Shown here in pieces: positions 1-9,946 of a DNA stretch of 50,192 bases. The DNA is taken from contig CANLHI010000005.1 of NCBI GenBank assembly GCA_947490845.1, positions 1-50,192 on the forward strand. The letters run 5' to 3'. The notes under the pieces were generated by a model. The model did not search any database, was not told where the DNA came from, and saw only the letters and a program-made list of their open reading frames with translations. Numbering within the stretch: position 1 is the first letter of the stretch; every line of letters starts with the position of its first letter. This stretch comes from Actinomycetota bacterium (GTDB taxonomy: Bacteria > Actinomycetota > Actinomycetes > Nanopelagicales > Nanopelagicaceae). A program made the position numbers and the translations under genes.

Positions 1-2371
1 AATTGCAGATGTCTTCGGGACCAAAGATTCATTCGAGAAAAACACAGATATTGAATATGAGCGCAATCGCGAGCGTTACCGCTTCTTGCGCTGGGGCCAA
101 AGCGCCTTTGATGAATTTAAAGTTGTTCCACCGGGTACAGGAATTGTTCACCAGGTAAATATCGAATACTTAGCGCGAGTGGTTATGACTCGTACCGTAA
201 ACGGAGTATTACGCGCTTATCCAGATACCGTTGTTGGTACCGATTCGCACACAACGATGGTTAATGGACTTGGCGTTCTTGGCTGGGGCGTAGGCGGAAT
301 TGAAGCGGAAGCAGCGTTACTTGGTCAGCCAGTCTCCATGTTGATCCCACGAGTTGTCGGATTTAAATTAAGTGGATCACTTCCTGTCGGAACAACTGCA
401 ACCGATATGGCGCTAACTATTACTGAGATATTGCGCAAGCACGGAGTCGTTGGAAAGTTTGTGGAATTCTATGGTCCAGGTGTGGTCTCAGTGCCAATGG
501 CTAACCGCGTAACAATTGGAAATATGAGTCCCGAATACGGTTCTACTTGTGCAATCTTCCCAATCGATGACGAAACCTTGCATTACTTGCGATTGACCGG
601 GCGCAGCGAAGATCAGATCGCACTAGTTGAGCAATATGCCAAGGCGCAAGGAATGTGGCATGACCCATCAGTTACTCCACGCTTTTCAGAGCATATCGAA
701 CTCGATCTTTCGACAGTTGTTCCTTCAATTTCTGGACCAAAGCGCCCGCAAGATCGCATTTCGCTAACCGCATCAAAGAGTTCATTTGAAAAAGTTCTGC
801 CGACTTACTTCACAGATAAGACCGGCCAAGAGGCTTATCCGGTAAAGGTTGGAAGTAAGGCCACAACAATTAAAAACGGTGATGTTGTCATTGCGTCAAT
901 TACATCTTGCACAAATACTTCTAATCCATCAGTAATGATTGGTGCTGCACTCCTTGCCAAGAAGGCTGTGGAACGCGGGCTTACATCTAAGCCATGGGTA
1001 AAGACAACGCTTGCTCCTGGATCAAAAGTAGTTACTGATTACTATGACCGTGCAGGGCTTACGCAATACATGGAAGCGCTCGGCTTTAACTTGGTTGGCT
1101 ATGGCTGCGTAACTTGTATCGGTAACTCTGGCCCGCTGCCAATTGAGATCAGCAAGTCAGTAAATGAGCATGACTTAGCAGTAACAGCTGTGCTTTCGGG
1201 CAACCGAAACTTTGAGGGTCGCATCAGCCCTGATGTGAAGATGAACTATCTCGCTTCACATGACTTAGCAGTAACAGCTGTGCTTTCGGGCAACCGAAAC
1301 TTTGAGGGTCGCATCAGCCCTGATGTGAAGATGAACTATCTCGCTTCACCTCCGCTAGTTGTTGCCTACGCGCTAGCTGGAACCATGAACCACGATTTTG
1401 AAAAAGATTCACTAGGTACCGATAAAGATGGCAAAGAGGTTCTCCTGGCGCAAATTTGGCCAAGTGCGAAAGAGATTCAGGAAGTTATCGATTCTTCAAT
1501 TTCCTCTGAAATGTTTAAGAAAGATTATGCAACGGTCTTTGATGGTGATCATCGCTGGAAGTCTTTAGATACGCCAACTGGAAAGACTTTTGAATGGGAT
1601 GCGCAATCAACTTACGTTCGCAAGCCTCCTTACTTTGATGGCATGCCAGCGAATCCAACGCCTGTCACAAATATTTCTGGAGCGCGCGTTTTGGCAATTT
1701 TGGGAGATTCGGTAACAACTGACCACATCTCACCAGCTGGAAACATTAGAGCCGATTCTCCTGCCGGTAAGTATTTGGAAGCGCACAATGTAGCTCGCGC
1801 TGACTTCAACTCTTACGGCTCTCGTCGTGGAAACCACGAAGTAATGATTCGCGGAACTTTTGCCAATATCCGCTTGAAGAATTTATTGTTAGATGGAGTT
1901 GAAGGCGGCTTTACGCGAAACTTCTTAAATGGTGGAGATCAAGAAACTATTTACGAGGCATCCGTTGCCTATCAAAGTGCGGGCGTTGCCTTAGTTATCT
2001 TGGCAGGCAAAGAATATGGATCTGGTTCATCACGCGACTGGGCGGCTAAAGGCACGGCACTTCTTGGCGTGCGCGCGGTAATTGCAGAAAGTTTCGAACG
2101 TATCCACCGCTCTAATTTAATCGGCATGGGAGTGCTACCCCTTCAATTTAATGAAGGCGAAAGTGCAAAATCACTTGGCCTTACTGGCGATGAAACATTT
2201 GCAATCTCTGGAATAACCGAATTAAATAACGGGCAAATTCCTAAATCGGTAACTGTGACCGCGGGGGATAAGACTTTCACCGCAAAGGTGCGCATCGATA
2301 CCCCAGGTGAAGGTGATTATTATCGCCATGGCGGGATCATGCAGTACGTGCTCCGCCAATTACTTGTGTAA
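1..2371 (+). CDS. acnA: Aconitate hydratase A, 5' end cut by window edge
   Basis: TCA-cycle enzyme interconverting citrate and isocitrate through a [4Fe-4S] cluster. The reading frame is open from the first bases of the window (frame beginning at base 2), so roughly the first 100 residues lie outside. Cluster ligands are visible: Cys in SCTNTSNPS (codon about 908) and the pair in [10 protein letters not shown] (about 1106 and 1115). The C-terminal swivel domain has [13 protein letters not shown] and the [10 protein letters not shown] motif. Residues [15 protein letters not shown] and following occur twice because of a perfect in-frame 90-bp tandem duplication at 1169-1348. Normal AcnA has this block once. 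dxs follows after 38 bp. Confidence 0.95.
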   Translation, partial: IADVFGTKDSFEKNTDIEYERNRERYRFLRWGQSAFDEFKVVPPGTGIVHQVNIEYLARVVMTRTVNGVLRAYPDTVVGTDSHTTMVNGLGVLGWGVGGIEAEAALLGQPVSMLIPRVVGFKLSGSLPVGTTATDMALTITEILRKHGVVGKFVEFYGPGVVSVPMANRVTIGNMSPEYGSTCAIFPIDDETLHYLRLTGRSEDQIALVEQYAKAQGMWHDPSVTPRFSEHIELDLSTVVPSISGPKRPQDRISLTASKSSFEKVLPTYFTDKTGQEAYPVKVGSKATTIKNGDVVIASITSCTNTSNPSVMIGAALLAKKAVERGLTSKPWVKTTLAPGSKVVTDYYDRAGLTQYMEALGFNLVGYGCVTCIGNSGPLPIEISKSVNEHDLAVTAVLSGNRNFEGRISPDVKMNYLASHDLAVTAVLSGNRNFEGRISPDVKMNYLASPPLVVAYALAGTMNHDFEKDSLGTDKDGKEVLLAQIWPSAKEIQEVIDSSISSEMFKKDYATVFDGDHRWKSLDTPTGKTFEWDAQSTYVRKPPYFDGMPANPTPVTNISGARVLAILGDSVTTDHISPAGNIRADSPAGKYLEAHNVARADFNSYGSRRGNHEVMIRGTFANIRLKNLLLDGVEGGFTRNFLNGGDQETIYEASVAYQSAGVALVILAGKEYGSGSSRDWAAKGTALLGVRAVIAESFERIHRSNLIGMGVLPLQFNEGESAKSLGLTGDETFAISGITELNNGQIPKSVTVTAGDKTFTAKVRIDTPGEGDYYRHGGIMQYVLRQLLV
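1169..1348. repeat. Perfect 90-bp tandem duplication inside acnA
   Basis: Units 1169-1258 and 1259-1348 are identical and in frame, adding 30 residues to aconitase at the stretch just after the cluster-binding cysteines. One unit matches the normal family sequence, so the other is an insertion or an assembly artefact. Confidence 0.95.
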
Positions 2372-2397
2372 ATATCGCGAAAAAAGGGTTCGCAAAC

Positions 2398-2403
2398 TAG
2401 ACT
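2398..2403 (+). promoter_or_regulatory. Putative leaderless -10 hexamer of dxs
   Basis: TAGACT with 6 nt before the dxs ATG. No Shine-Dalgarno is visible, which fits a transcript starting at or near the start codon. Confidence 0.45.
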
Positions 2404-2409
2404 TCACCC

Positions 2410-4353
2410 ATGCTTGAGTCAATTAAAAGTCCTGCCGATATTAAGGCTCTGGATAGCGCTCAACTAATTGCCCTGAGTGAAGAGATTCGCCATTTCTTGA
2501 TTGATAAAGTTTCTAAGACTGGTGGACATTTAGGCCCCAACTTAGGTGTTGTTGAATTAACTCTGGCAATCCATCGCGTCTTTAATTCTCCAAGCGATGT
2601 TGTTCTCTTTGATACTGGCCATCAATCCTATGTTCATAAAATGCTTACTGGACGTGCCGCAGATTTTGATGGTCTGCGCCAACGAGGTGGAATCGCAGGT
2701 TACCCAAATCGCAGCGAGAGCGAACACGATGTTATTGAGAATTCACACGCGTCTACTGCGCTCTCTTGGGGCGATGGAATCTCCTATGGTTTTGCGCAAA
2801 CTGGTCAGAGCGATCGTCACGTTGTCGTGGTAGTCGGCGATGGCGCACTCACAGGTGGCATGTCATGGGAGGCACTAAATAATATTGCTGCAACTGAAGT
2901 TCGTAATTTAGTAATTATAGTTAACGATAACGAGCGTTCTTATTCGCCAACAATTGGTGGCTTGGCTACTTACCTATCAACCTTGCGTGTTACACGTGGT
3001 TATGAGCGTTTTCTTGACTGGGGCAAAGATGTTCTGCACAAAACCCCTGTTGTTGGAACTCCGATATACGAGACTTTGCATGGCATGAAAAAAGGCATCA
3101 AAGATATTGTTGCCCCGCAAGGTATGTTCGAAGATTTAGGTCTTAAATACATGGGACCAATTGATGGTCATGACATAGCAGCAATGGAAAAAGCGCTACT
3201 GAAAGCAAAAGCTTTTGGTGAGCCAGTATTAATTCATGCAATCACCGAAAAAGGGCGTGGCCATAAGCCCGCAACTGATGATGAAGCTGAGAAATTCCAT
3301 GCCGTTGGCGTAGTCGATCCTGCAACCGGAGCCTCACTTTCGAAGAGCGTCACAAGTTGGACGAAGGTTTTCTCGGAAGAACTTATTGAAATAGCGCGTG
3401 AGCGTGAAGATATCGTTGCAATTACTGCGGCCATGCTTGGGCCAACCGGTTTAGCTGCATTTGAAAAAGAGTTCCCAAGTCGCACAATTGACGTTGGTAT
3501 TGCTGAACAACATGCCGTAACAAGTGCGGCAGGTATGGCATTTGCAGGACTACATCCTGTGGTTGCAATTTATTCGACATTCTTAAACCGTGCCTTTGAT
3601 CAACTCTTACTAGATGTGGCACTTCACAAGGCCGGAGTAACTTTTGTTTTAGACCGCGCCGGAGTTACTGGTGATGATGGACCATCTCACCACGGTATTT
3701 GGGATTTAGCTCTGACTGGGATTGTCCCAACCATGCATGTTGCCGCACCTCGTGATGCCGCGCGATTGCGAGAGACGCTACGCGAAGCAGTTGAAATTTC
3801 TGACGCTCCTTCTATGGTTCGCTATCCAAAGGGCGCGGTACAAATCGATATTCCCGCTTTCGAGCGTCGTGATGGAATAGATGTTCTATACCGCGGTGAA
3901 AGTGCAGATGTTCTGCTAGTCAGTATTGGCTCAATGGCAGCGATCGCCGTGGAGGCAGCGTCAATGGCCTATCGAGAAGGTGTCGGTGTAACTGTTATTG
4001 ATCCGCGCTGGGTAAAGCCTTTGCCAACTTCTCTTATAACAATGTCACAGCGTTACAAGAGCGTAGTAGTCCTCGAAGATGGCATAAAGCACGGCGGCAT
4101 CGCGAGTTCGATTTCAGAGATGTTCCGAGAAGATGGCCTGGCAACGCCAATTCATTCAATTGGGGTGCCACTTGAATTTATTGAGCACTCAAAGCGCAGT
4201 GAAATTTTAAATGACCTTGGAATCACCGCTCAGAATATTTCGCGCAGCATCGTTGAATGGAATAGCGCTAATACTTCAAGTGGAGCAAATACGATTATGG
4301 AAGAGATGCAATCCCCGGCGCGTGAAAACGTTGACCGCAAGCAGCAACGCTAA
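2410..4353 (+). CDS. dxs: 1-deoxy-D-xylulose-5-phosphate synthase
   Basis: Thiamine-diphosphate transketolase-type enzyme that condenses pyruvate with glyceraldehyde 3-phosphate, the first step of the MEP isoprenoid pathway. The 647 residues show the TPP motif GDGALTGGMSWEALNN, the DTGHQSYVHKMLTGR substrate region and the central pyrimidine-binding domain (DVGIAEQHAVTSAAGMA). The start is the ATG at 2410, preceded by a TANNNT box and no Shine-Dalgarno. The last 30 or so residues extend beyond the usual Dxs end and overlap the 3' end of the convergent fadB by 59 bp. Confidence 0.95.
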   Translation: MLESIKSPADIKALDSAQLIALSEEIRHFLIDKVSKTGGHLGPNLGVVELTLAIHRVFNSPSDVVLFDTGHQSYVHKMLTGRAADFDGLRQRGGIAGYPNRSESEHDVIENSHASTALSWGDGISYGFAQTGQSDRHVVVVVGDGALTGGMSWEALNNIAATEVRNLVIIVNDNERSYSPTIGGLATYLSTLRVTRGYERFLDWGKDVLHKTPVVGTPIYETLHGMKKGIKDIVAPQGMFEDLGLKYMGPIDGHDIAAMEKALLKAKAFGEPVLIHAITEKGRGHKPATDDEAEKFHAVGVVDPATGASLSKSVTSWTKVFSEELIEIAREREDIVAITAAMLGPTGLAAFEKEFPSRTIDVGIAEQHAVTSAAGMAFAGLHPVVAIYSTFLNRAFDQLLLDVALHKAGVTFVLDRAGVTGDDGPSHHGIWDLALTGIVPTMHVAAPRDAARLRETLREAVEISDAPSMVRYPKGAVQIDIPAFERRDGIDVLYRGESADVLLVSIGSMAAIAVEAASMAYREGVGVTVIDPRWVKPLPTSLITMSQRYKSVVVLEDGIKHGGIASSISEMFREDGLATPIHSIGVPLEFIEHSKRSEILNDLGITAQNISRSIVEWNSANTSSGANTIMEEMQSPARENVDRKQQR

Positions 4354-6403
4354 TTCCTTCACGATCTAGGTAAGGCAAGATTCCGCCGAGATGCATCGGC
4401 CAGCCAGAGCCCATCAACATACAGAGATCAATCTCTGCCGCGCTTGATACGACGCCTTCATCGAGCATCATGCGCGCTTCAATAGCTAAAGCTTTTAGGG
4501 CGCGATCGCGAACTTGTTCGGCAGTTGATGCGCTATTTCCTTTTGTGATTAACGCCAACGCTTCAGGATTGGCGCCTAGTTTTCCGTCTGCGCCGTTTAT
4601 ATAGAAGTTGCGAACCTTGCCAGAGACCATCGCTTGCATCGTAGGTGAGATGCGATAGCGCGGACCAAGGTTTTCATGCAGCGTTTGCGAAACATGAAGT
4701 GCCACACCTGGACCTACTAGATCAAGTAGTTCAAATGGTGACATTGGAAAGCCAATGCTGCGCATTGCATTATCGGCAACTTCTGGTGAAGTGCCTTCAT
4801 CAACAGCATCGGTTACTTCTCCCATAAACCGTGTCAACAGGCGATTAACCACGAAACCAGGAGCATCTTTACAAATGATCATAGTTTTCTTGAGATCTTT
4901 ACCAACACCAACGGCGGTAGCGGTAGTTGCATCATCAGTCTTTGATGTGCGCGCGACTTCTAGCAGCGGCATGATTGCAACTGGGTTAAAGAAGTGGAAG
5001 CCAATCACGCGCTCTGGGTTCTTAAGACCTTCACTCATGCGCTCGACAGAAAGTGATGAAGTATTAGTTGCTAAGACGCATTCGGGGGAAACGATAGTTT
5101 CCAGCTTCTTAAATAACTCTTGCTTAAGGGAAAGTTCTTCGAAAATGGCTTCGATAATAAAATCGCATCCCGCAAATGAATTTTGATCAGCAGAGCCGCT
5201 AACTAGAAGCGAGAGCCGGTTAGCACTCTCTTCGCTCATCCGCTTTTTCTCTACTAACTTAGCCAATTCGTTCTTGACCCAGGCAACGCCTTTATCGGCA
5301 CGTTCCTGGTCAATATCTGTCATCACAATTGGGCATTTGAGATTGCGAAGCAGAAGTAGCGCAAGTTGTGATGCCATCAGACCAGCACCGACAACACCAA
5401 CCTTGCTTACCTTGCGAGCCAGGGCAGGTTTTGGCGCACCTTCCACTTTCTTACGCTTCTTCTGAATTAAATTAAAGGCATATAGCGAAGCGCGCAGTGG
5501 ATCTGACATTGTTAAATCGGCCAACGCTTGATCTTCGGCATCAAATCCCGCTCCGCGAGTATTTGTGCGGGCGGCTGCTATTAGTTCGAGTGCGCGCATT
5601 GGAGATGCGATTTCGGCCCCACCATATTTTTTAAGGGCAGCTGCCTTGCCGGTAGCAAGGGCTGCATCCCAGGCTGGGTCATTTGAATAATCTTTACGTT
5701 CTATCTTTGTTTCACCGGCAAGAATTTTTGCAGCAAATGAAACAGAGCGCTCTAGGAAATCAGCCGGCTCGTAAACTGCATCAACAACGCCAAGTGATAG
5801 CGCATCTTTAGCTTTCATCATCGTGTTGTTATTTAGCGCATTTAGCATGATGACTTGTACGGCGCGCTCTGGTCCAATTAATTTGGGCAAAATAGTTGCG
5901 CCGCCCCAACCGGGCACCAACCCTAAGAAAACTTCTGGCAATCCGGTAAAGGCCGTTGATGCCAATGTGCGATAGTTGCAATGCAAACCGACTTCAAGTC
6001 CGCCACCTAGGGCTAGGCCATTTATAAAGGCAAATGTTGGGATTCCGCATTCATCTAAGCGACGAAATACATCGTGTCCAAGTTTTCCAATGGCAAGGGA
6101 TTGCGTGCGCTCTGTAAGAAATGAAAGCGCTGAAAGATCTGCACCGGCGGCAAAGATAAATGGCTTGCCGGTAATTGCTATCGCGGCCGGGGAGCGGCCG
6201 ATCGCATCGGTGATCGCACCATTTAATGCGGCAAGTGATTGTGGACCAAATGTATTTGGACGCGTGTGATCTAAGCCGTTATCTAATGTAATTAGCGCGA
6301 GTAAACCTTTGTAACCAAATGCAGAGAGATCGATGTCGCGAACTAGAGCGTTTGTTACAACTTCTTCGGGAGCACCTTCAGGCAACTTAACTTCGGTAGT
6401 CAT
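4295..6403 (-). CDS. fadB: Fatty-acid oxidation multifunctional protein (enoyl-CoA hydratase / 3-hydroxyacyl-CoA dehydrogenase)
   Basis: Beta-oxidation enzyme of 702 residues that hydrates enoyl-CoA and oxidises 3-hydroxyacyl-CoA. The N-terminal crotonase domain shows GLALGGGLEVGLHC and PEVFLGLVPGWGG, which carry the oxyanion hole and catalytic glutamate. The NAD-binding fold starts near residue 335 (VGVVGAGLMASQLA), followed by ATNTSSLSV and VIGFHFFNPV of the dehydrogenase. The C-terminus (APGIASLP) is typical of the family, so the 59-bp overlap with dxs is genuine on this side. Its start overlaps the fadA stop by one base (TAATG), which indicates a translationally coupled fadA-fadB operon. 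Confidence 0.94.
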   Translation of the reverse strand: MTTEVKLPEGAPEEVVTNALVRDIDLSAFGYKGLLALITLDNGLDHTRPNTFGPQSLAALNGAITDAIGRSPAAIAITGKPFIFAAGADLSALSFLTERTQSLAIGKLGHDVFRRLDECGIPTFAFINGLALGGGLEVGLHCNYRTLASTAFTGLPEVFLGLVPGWGGATILPKLIGPERAVQVIMLNALNNNTMMKAKDALSLGVVDAVYEPADFLERSVSFAAKILAGETKIERKDYSNDPAWDAALATGKAAALKKYGGAEIASPMRALELIAAARTNTRGAGFDAEDQALADLTMSDPLRASLYAFNLIQKKRKKVEGAPKPALARKVSKVGVVGAGLMASQLALLLLRNLKCPIVMTDIDQERADKGVAWVKNELAKLVEKKRMSEESANRLSLLVSGSADQNSFAGCDFIIEAIFEELSLKQELFKKLETIVSPECVLATNTSSLSVERMSEGLKNPERVIGFHFFNPVAIMPLLEVARTSKTDDATTATAVGVGKDLKKTMIICKDAPGFVVNRLLTRFMGEVTDAVDEGTSPEVADNAMRSIGFPMSPFELLDLVGPGVALHVSQTLHENLGPRYRISPTMQAMVSGKVRNFYINGADGKLGANPEALALITKGNSASTAEQVRDRALKALAIEARMMLDEGVVSSAAEIDLCMLMGSGWPMHLGGILPYLDREGISVAACGQRFHAPGIASLP

Positions 6404-7593
6404 TACTTAGCTCCTCCAGAAAAGTGTGGGTTTTCCCAAATAACGCTGCCACCCATGCCAAGACCGATGCACATAGTTGTTAGCCCATAACGCACTTCTG
6501 GGTGCTCTTCAAAGGAGCGCGCTAAGTTAAGTGCTAAACGAATTCCTGATGACGCAAGTGGGTGTCCCACAGCAATTGCGCCACCGTATGGATTTACCCG
6601 TGGATCATCATCGGCTATTCCGAAGTGATCTAGAAATGCGATTACTTGAACAGCGAAAGCTTCATTAACTTCAAAGGCTCCGATATCACCAATTGTTAAA
6701 CCAGCTTTAGCAAGTGCTTTAATTGTCGATGGCACAGGTCCGTATCCCATTACTTCTGGTTCAACTCCGGCGAAGGCATAAGTTACTAATTTTGCTTTAA
6801 TTGTTAGCCCAAGTTCCTTCGCTTTATCTTCACTAGCCAAGAGCGCAGCAGTTGCACCATCGTTTAAGCCAGATGAATTTCCTGGGGTAACGCGTCCGGC
6901 GGGGCGAAAGGGAGTTTTAAGTGTTGCTAAACCCTCCATCGTTGTTGTGGGACGCGGTGGTTCATCAACGCTGGCAATACCCCAACCCATCTCTGGAATT
7001 CGCGCAGCAGTTGGAATTAAATCGCGTTGTATTTTTCCAGCGGCATAAGCAGCCGCTGTTTTCATCTGAGAGTTGTATGCATAACGATCCGCGCGCTCTT
7101 TCGTTAATTGTGGAAAGCGATCATGCAAACGCTCTGCTGTTGCTCCCATAGCGAGTGCATCTTGCTCCACAATTTTCTCCGCAAGAAAGCGTGGGTTTGG
7201 ATCAATACCGTCACCGATCGGGTGATTTCCCATATGTTCAACACCACCGGCAATTGCGATATCAATTGAACCGATTGCGATTGCACCAGCTAGTGAAGTC
7301 ATCGCTGTCATCGCACCCGCACACCAACGATCTACTGAATAACCTGGCACGGTATTTGGTAGACCCGCTAAAAGTGAAACGCTGCGTCCTAAGTTCATAC
7401 CTTGATCGCCAGTTTGTGTGGCAGCAGCGATTGCAACATCTTCGATGGCCTCAGGTGAAACTTTGGGATTGCGCTCGAGCAGTCCACGCATTGCGCGAAC
7501 CATTAAGTCATCGGCGCGCGTGCCGGAATACATGCTCCCGGCCTTACCAAATGGGGTGCGAACGGCATCAACTAGGACAACGGTGCGAGACAT
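6403..7593 (-). CDS. fadA: Acetyl-CoA acyltransferase (thiolase)
   Basis: Thiolytic cleavage of 3-ketoacyl-CoA, the last step of beta-oxidation. It has 396 residues, the usual thiolase length. The acylated cysteine is in DRWCAGAMTAM, the GHPLASSGIR loop supplies the catalytic His, and the second catalytic Cys lies in MCIGLGMGGS. It is the first gene of the fadA-fadB operon. A possible -10 (TATAGA on the minus strand) lies about 20 nt upstream, so unlike many neighbours it seems to have a short leader. The 107 bp between it and efeU hold nothing that I recognise. Confidence 0.95.
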   Translation of the reverse strand: MSRTVVLVDAVRTPFGKAGSMYSGTRADDLMVRAMRGLLERNPKVSPEAIEDVAIAAATQTGDQGMNLGRSVSLLAGLPNTVPGYSVDRWCAGAMTAMTSLAGAIAIGSIDIAIAGGVEHMGNHPIGDGIDPNPRFLAEKIVEQDALAMGATAERLHDRFPQLTKERADRYAYNSQMKTAAAYAAGKIQRDLIPTAARIPEMGWGIASVDEPPRPTTTMEGLATLKTPFRPAGRVTPGNSSGLNDGATAALLASEDKAKELGLTIKAKLVTYAFAGVEPEVMGYGPVPSTIKALAKAGLTIGDIGAFEVNEAFAVQVIAFLDHFGIADDDPRVNPYGGAIAVGHPLASSGIRLALNLARSFEEHPEVRYGLTTMCIGLGMGGSVIWENPHFSGGAK

Positions 7594-7700
7594 TTAAAAC
7601 TACTTTCTCTATAGCCCCTGCCAAGGCCTACCTGGAAAGGGTAGCCGCGGGCTCATTGAGAAATGTTACTCGTCAGTAGGCAAAAGTGGAACAGCGGTGG

Positions 7701-8531
7701 TTAAGCGTTGACTGAAACCTTCGCCTTAGCCGCGCCCTTACCCTTTGAAAGGTATGGAATAAGCACAGCAAGAAGGTAAATACTCCAGCCGATAAATTGG
7801 ACGAAGGAAGTTGTTGTGTCAAAACCGACAAGGCCACCCAAGAGTGAGCCAAGTAGTGATTCCTTTGCAATCCAAGGAGTTACATCCCAAAGGAAACTAT
7901 CGACCCCTGGCAGATATCCAAGTTCCTGGAACTCATGGATTCCGTAGGAGAGAACACCGGCTGCAATGATGATTAGTGCAACGCCAGTGATTGTAAAGAA
8001 TTTTGATAAATCTAATTTGACTGTTCGGTTATAGATCGCATATCCAAGAAAGACTGCAAGACCAAGACCAAGTACTAAGCCAATCGTCGCAGTTGATGCG
8101 ACACCCACAGTTTTAAAGTTGCTGTAAACAAAGAGCGCAGTTTCTAAACCTTCACGCGCAACAGCGAAAAAAGCCACTAAAGCAAGGCTTATTGGGCCAC
8201 CCATAAGGGCGCCATCTATTTTTCCATGCAACTCATTGCGCAAATTGCGTGCTGTGCGCTTCATCCAAAAAACCATCCATGTAACAAGGCCAACGGCGGC
8301 AAAAGATGTGACGCCAGCAAATAACTCTTCTCCGCGATCAGATAGTTCAGCGGATGTAAATGCGAGCAACCCTCCAAGTGCCAAACTTGCAACTAGGGCA
8401 ACTCCGACTCCGGTCCAGAGTGGCTTCAGCAAATGGCGACGATCAGTGCGCACAACGTAGGCAACCAAAATTCCGACGATTAGCGCGGCCTCTAGGCCCT
8501 CGCGCAAGGCGATAATGAATGTACTTAGCAT
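7701..8531 (-). CDS. efeU: FTR1/EfeU-type iron permease
   Basis: Inner-membrane iron permease with several hydrophobic helices and the two diagnostic REGLE motifs: ALREGLEAALIVGIL near the N-terminus and AVAREGLETALFVYSN in the middle. These glutamates transport iron in the family. About 276 residues, full length. The longer ORF begins two codons earlier at 8537. I chose the ATG at 8531 because a TAGATT hexamer lies exactly 6 nt before it. The usual partners EfeO and EfeB are not adjacent. Confidence 0.88.
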   Translation of the reverse strand: MLSTFIIALREGLEAALIVGILVAYVVRTDRRHLLKPLWTGVGVALVASLALGGLLAFTSAELSDRGEELFAGVTSFAAVGLVTWMVFWMKRTARNLRNELHGKIDGALMGGPISLALVAFFAVAREGLETALFVYSNFKTVGVASTATIGLVLGLGLAVFLGYAIYNRTVKLDLSKFFTITGVALIIIAAGVLSYGIHEFQELGYLPGVDSFLWDVTPWIAKESLLGSLLGGLVGFDTTTSFVQFIGWSIYLLAVLIPYLSKGKGAAKAKVSVNA

Positions 8532-8537
8532 GGGCAT

Positions 8538-8543
8538 AATCTA
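8538..8543 (-). promoter_or_regulatory. Putative leaderless -10 hexamer of efeU
   Basis: TAGATT on the minus strand, 6 nt before the second of two in-frame ATGs. It decides the start choice. Confidence 0.4.
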
Positions 8544-8592
8544 GAACTGCTCGGCTATTTACGCAACTTAAGTGTTGCGTAATTCATCACAG

Positions 8593-9930
8593 CTACTCCA
8601 GCGCCGCTTCATCACCTTCGATTACAGGCTCAACCAAGGGTTCGCTCTCAAGCAGGGCCGCTTCCAAGATGGGGCCTGCGATCTCAATCTGCCAGGTACG
8701 CGCACCCAGGGTAGCCAGAGCCTGCGCTACGGAGCCTTTTGGGCTCATCCAGCAGACTCTGCGCACATATTCAGGGGTAATCATATTTTCCAAGGGGATA
8801 GCCAGTTCAGCGGACCTCTCGGCTTCAGCGGACTTCTCGGCAAGGCGCGCTTTAGCGTGGGTCAGGGGCGCATATTTCTCCGGGAAACGCTCTCGCCAAA
8901 TCTTCATTGGGGGCAGAGAGTCAGCATCAGAGCGCGCCTTTGGCCATCCCTCCTCCGGCAGGGCGATCGCATCGGTAATAGTGCTTATCCAGGTTGCAGA
9001 ATTTTCCATCCAACGCGCCCTTAATCCCAGCGGGCGTATCGCGCGCTCTAGATCTTTCTTTGTCTTAATTGGCTTGGCATGGGCAACCATCGCAAGTTCA
9101 ACGATTGCGGCATCAGATAACAATCGGCTCTGTGAAATATCGATCTCTTGGGCAATCTCATTGCGCACCGTCCAGAGCGCTCGCACAATAGCTAACTGCT
9201 CACGTTTTTTAACTTTATGCATTCCTGATGTTCTGCGCCATGGATCGATTTTCGGTGGGGGTGGGGGAGCATCAAGGATTGCCTGGAATTCCTCTTGCGC
9301 CCACTTTAATTTATTCGCGCTCGCTAACAGTGCATGGACTTTGTCACGCAATTCGATAAGTAGTTCAACGTCAAGGGCTGCATAGTTAAGCCAATCTTGC
9401 GGCAGCGGACGCTTTGACCAATCTGCTGCGGAATGCTCTTTTGCAAGTGAGACTTCCATCAATGATTCTAAAAGTGGGCCGAGCCCCACGCGAGGCAATC
9501 CGGCAAGACGTCCACCAAGTTCGGTATCAAATAAATTAGCGGGATTTATTCCGAGTTCGCGCAGACAAGGTAGATCCTGAGTGCTGGCATGCAAGATGAC
9601 TTCATCACTTTGCAGTAATTGATTTAACTCAACAAATAAACGATGCCCGGGACCAAATGGAATTGGATCAATTAAATGAAGTCCACCGTTGTGGCGCTTT
9701 ATCTGAATCAAGTACGCCCGCGCACTAAATTTAAATCCAGAGGCACGTTCTGCATCTACTGCAAAGGGCCCAGAACCTTGCGCTAACTCAGCCAGAGCGC
9801 TCTCAAATAGCGACTCGTTATCTACAACTTGCGGTACTCCGTTTTGTGGGGCCAACAGCGCAACGGCAGTTGGGGCAGTAGCTAAATCTTCCTCGACAAG
9901 GTCAGCAGGTGAATTAGTGGGCTCGCTCAT
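8593..9930 (-). CDS. rnd: Ribonuclease D-like 3'-5' exonuclease with HRDC domain
   Basis: Predicted DEDDy-family 3'-5' exoribonuclease of 445 residues. Exo I motif is FAVDAERASGF (Asp and Glu), Exo II is in LHASTQDLPCL, and Exo III is YAALDVELL (Tyr and Asp). An HRDC-type helical region follows in the second half (KKREQLAIVRALWTVRNEIA). The frame is open upstream to 10011, but MSEPTNSP at 9930 is the sensible start because it clears the upstream DUF3000 stop by 16 bp. RNase D beside DUF3000 is a common actinobacterial arrangement. Confidence 0.9.
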   Translation of the reverse strand: MSEPTNSPADLVEEDLATAPTAVALLAPQNGVPQVVDNESLFESALAELAQGSGPFAVDAERASGFKFSARAYLIQIKRHNGGLHLIDPIPFGPGHRLFVELNQLLQSDEVILHASTQDLPCLRELGINPANLFDTELGGRLAGLPRVGLGPLLESLMEVSLAKEHSAADWSKRPLPQDWLNYAALDVELLIELRDKVHALLASANKLKWAQEEFQAILDAPPPPPKIDPWRRTSGMHKVKKREQLAIVRALWTVRNEIAQEIDISQSRLLSDAAIVELAMVAHAKPIKTKKDLERAIRPLGLRARWMENSATWISTITDAIALPEEGWPKARSDADSLPPMKIWRERFPEKYAPLTHAKARLAEKSAEAERSAELAIPLENMITPEYVRRVCWMSPKGSVAQALATLGARTWQIEIAGPILEAALLESEPLVEPVIEGDEAALE

Positions 9931-9946
9931 AAATAAGTTGGTTGCG

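Noticed and set aside
8669..9385. Long antisense open frame opposite rnd, and other long shadow frames
   Set aside because: Their translations show no family motifs, and the opposite strand encodes clearly recognisable proteins.
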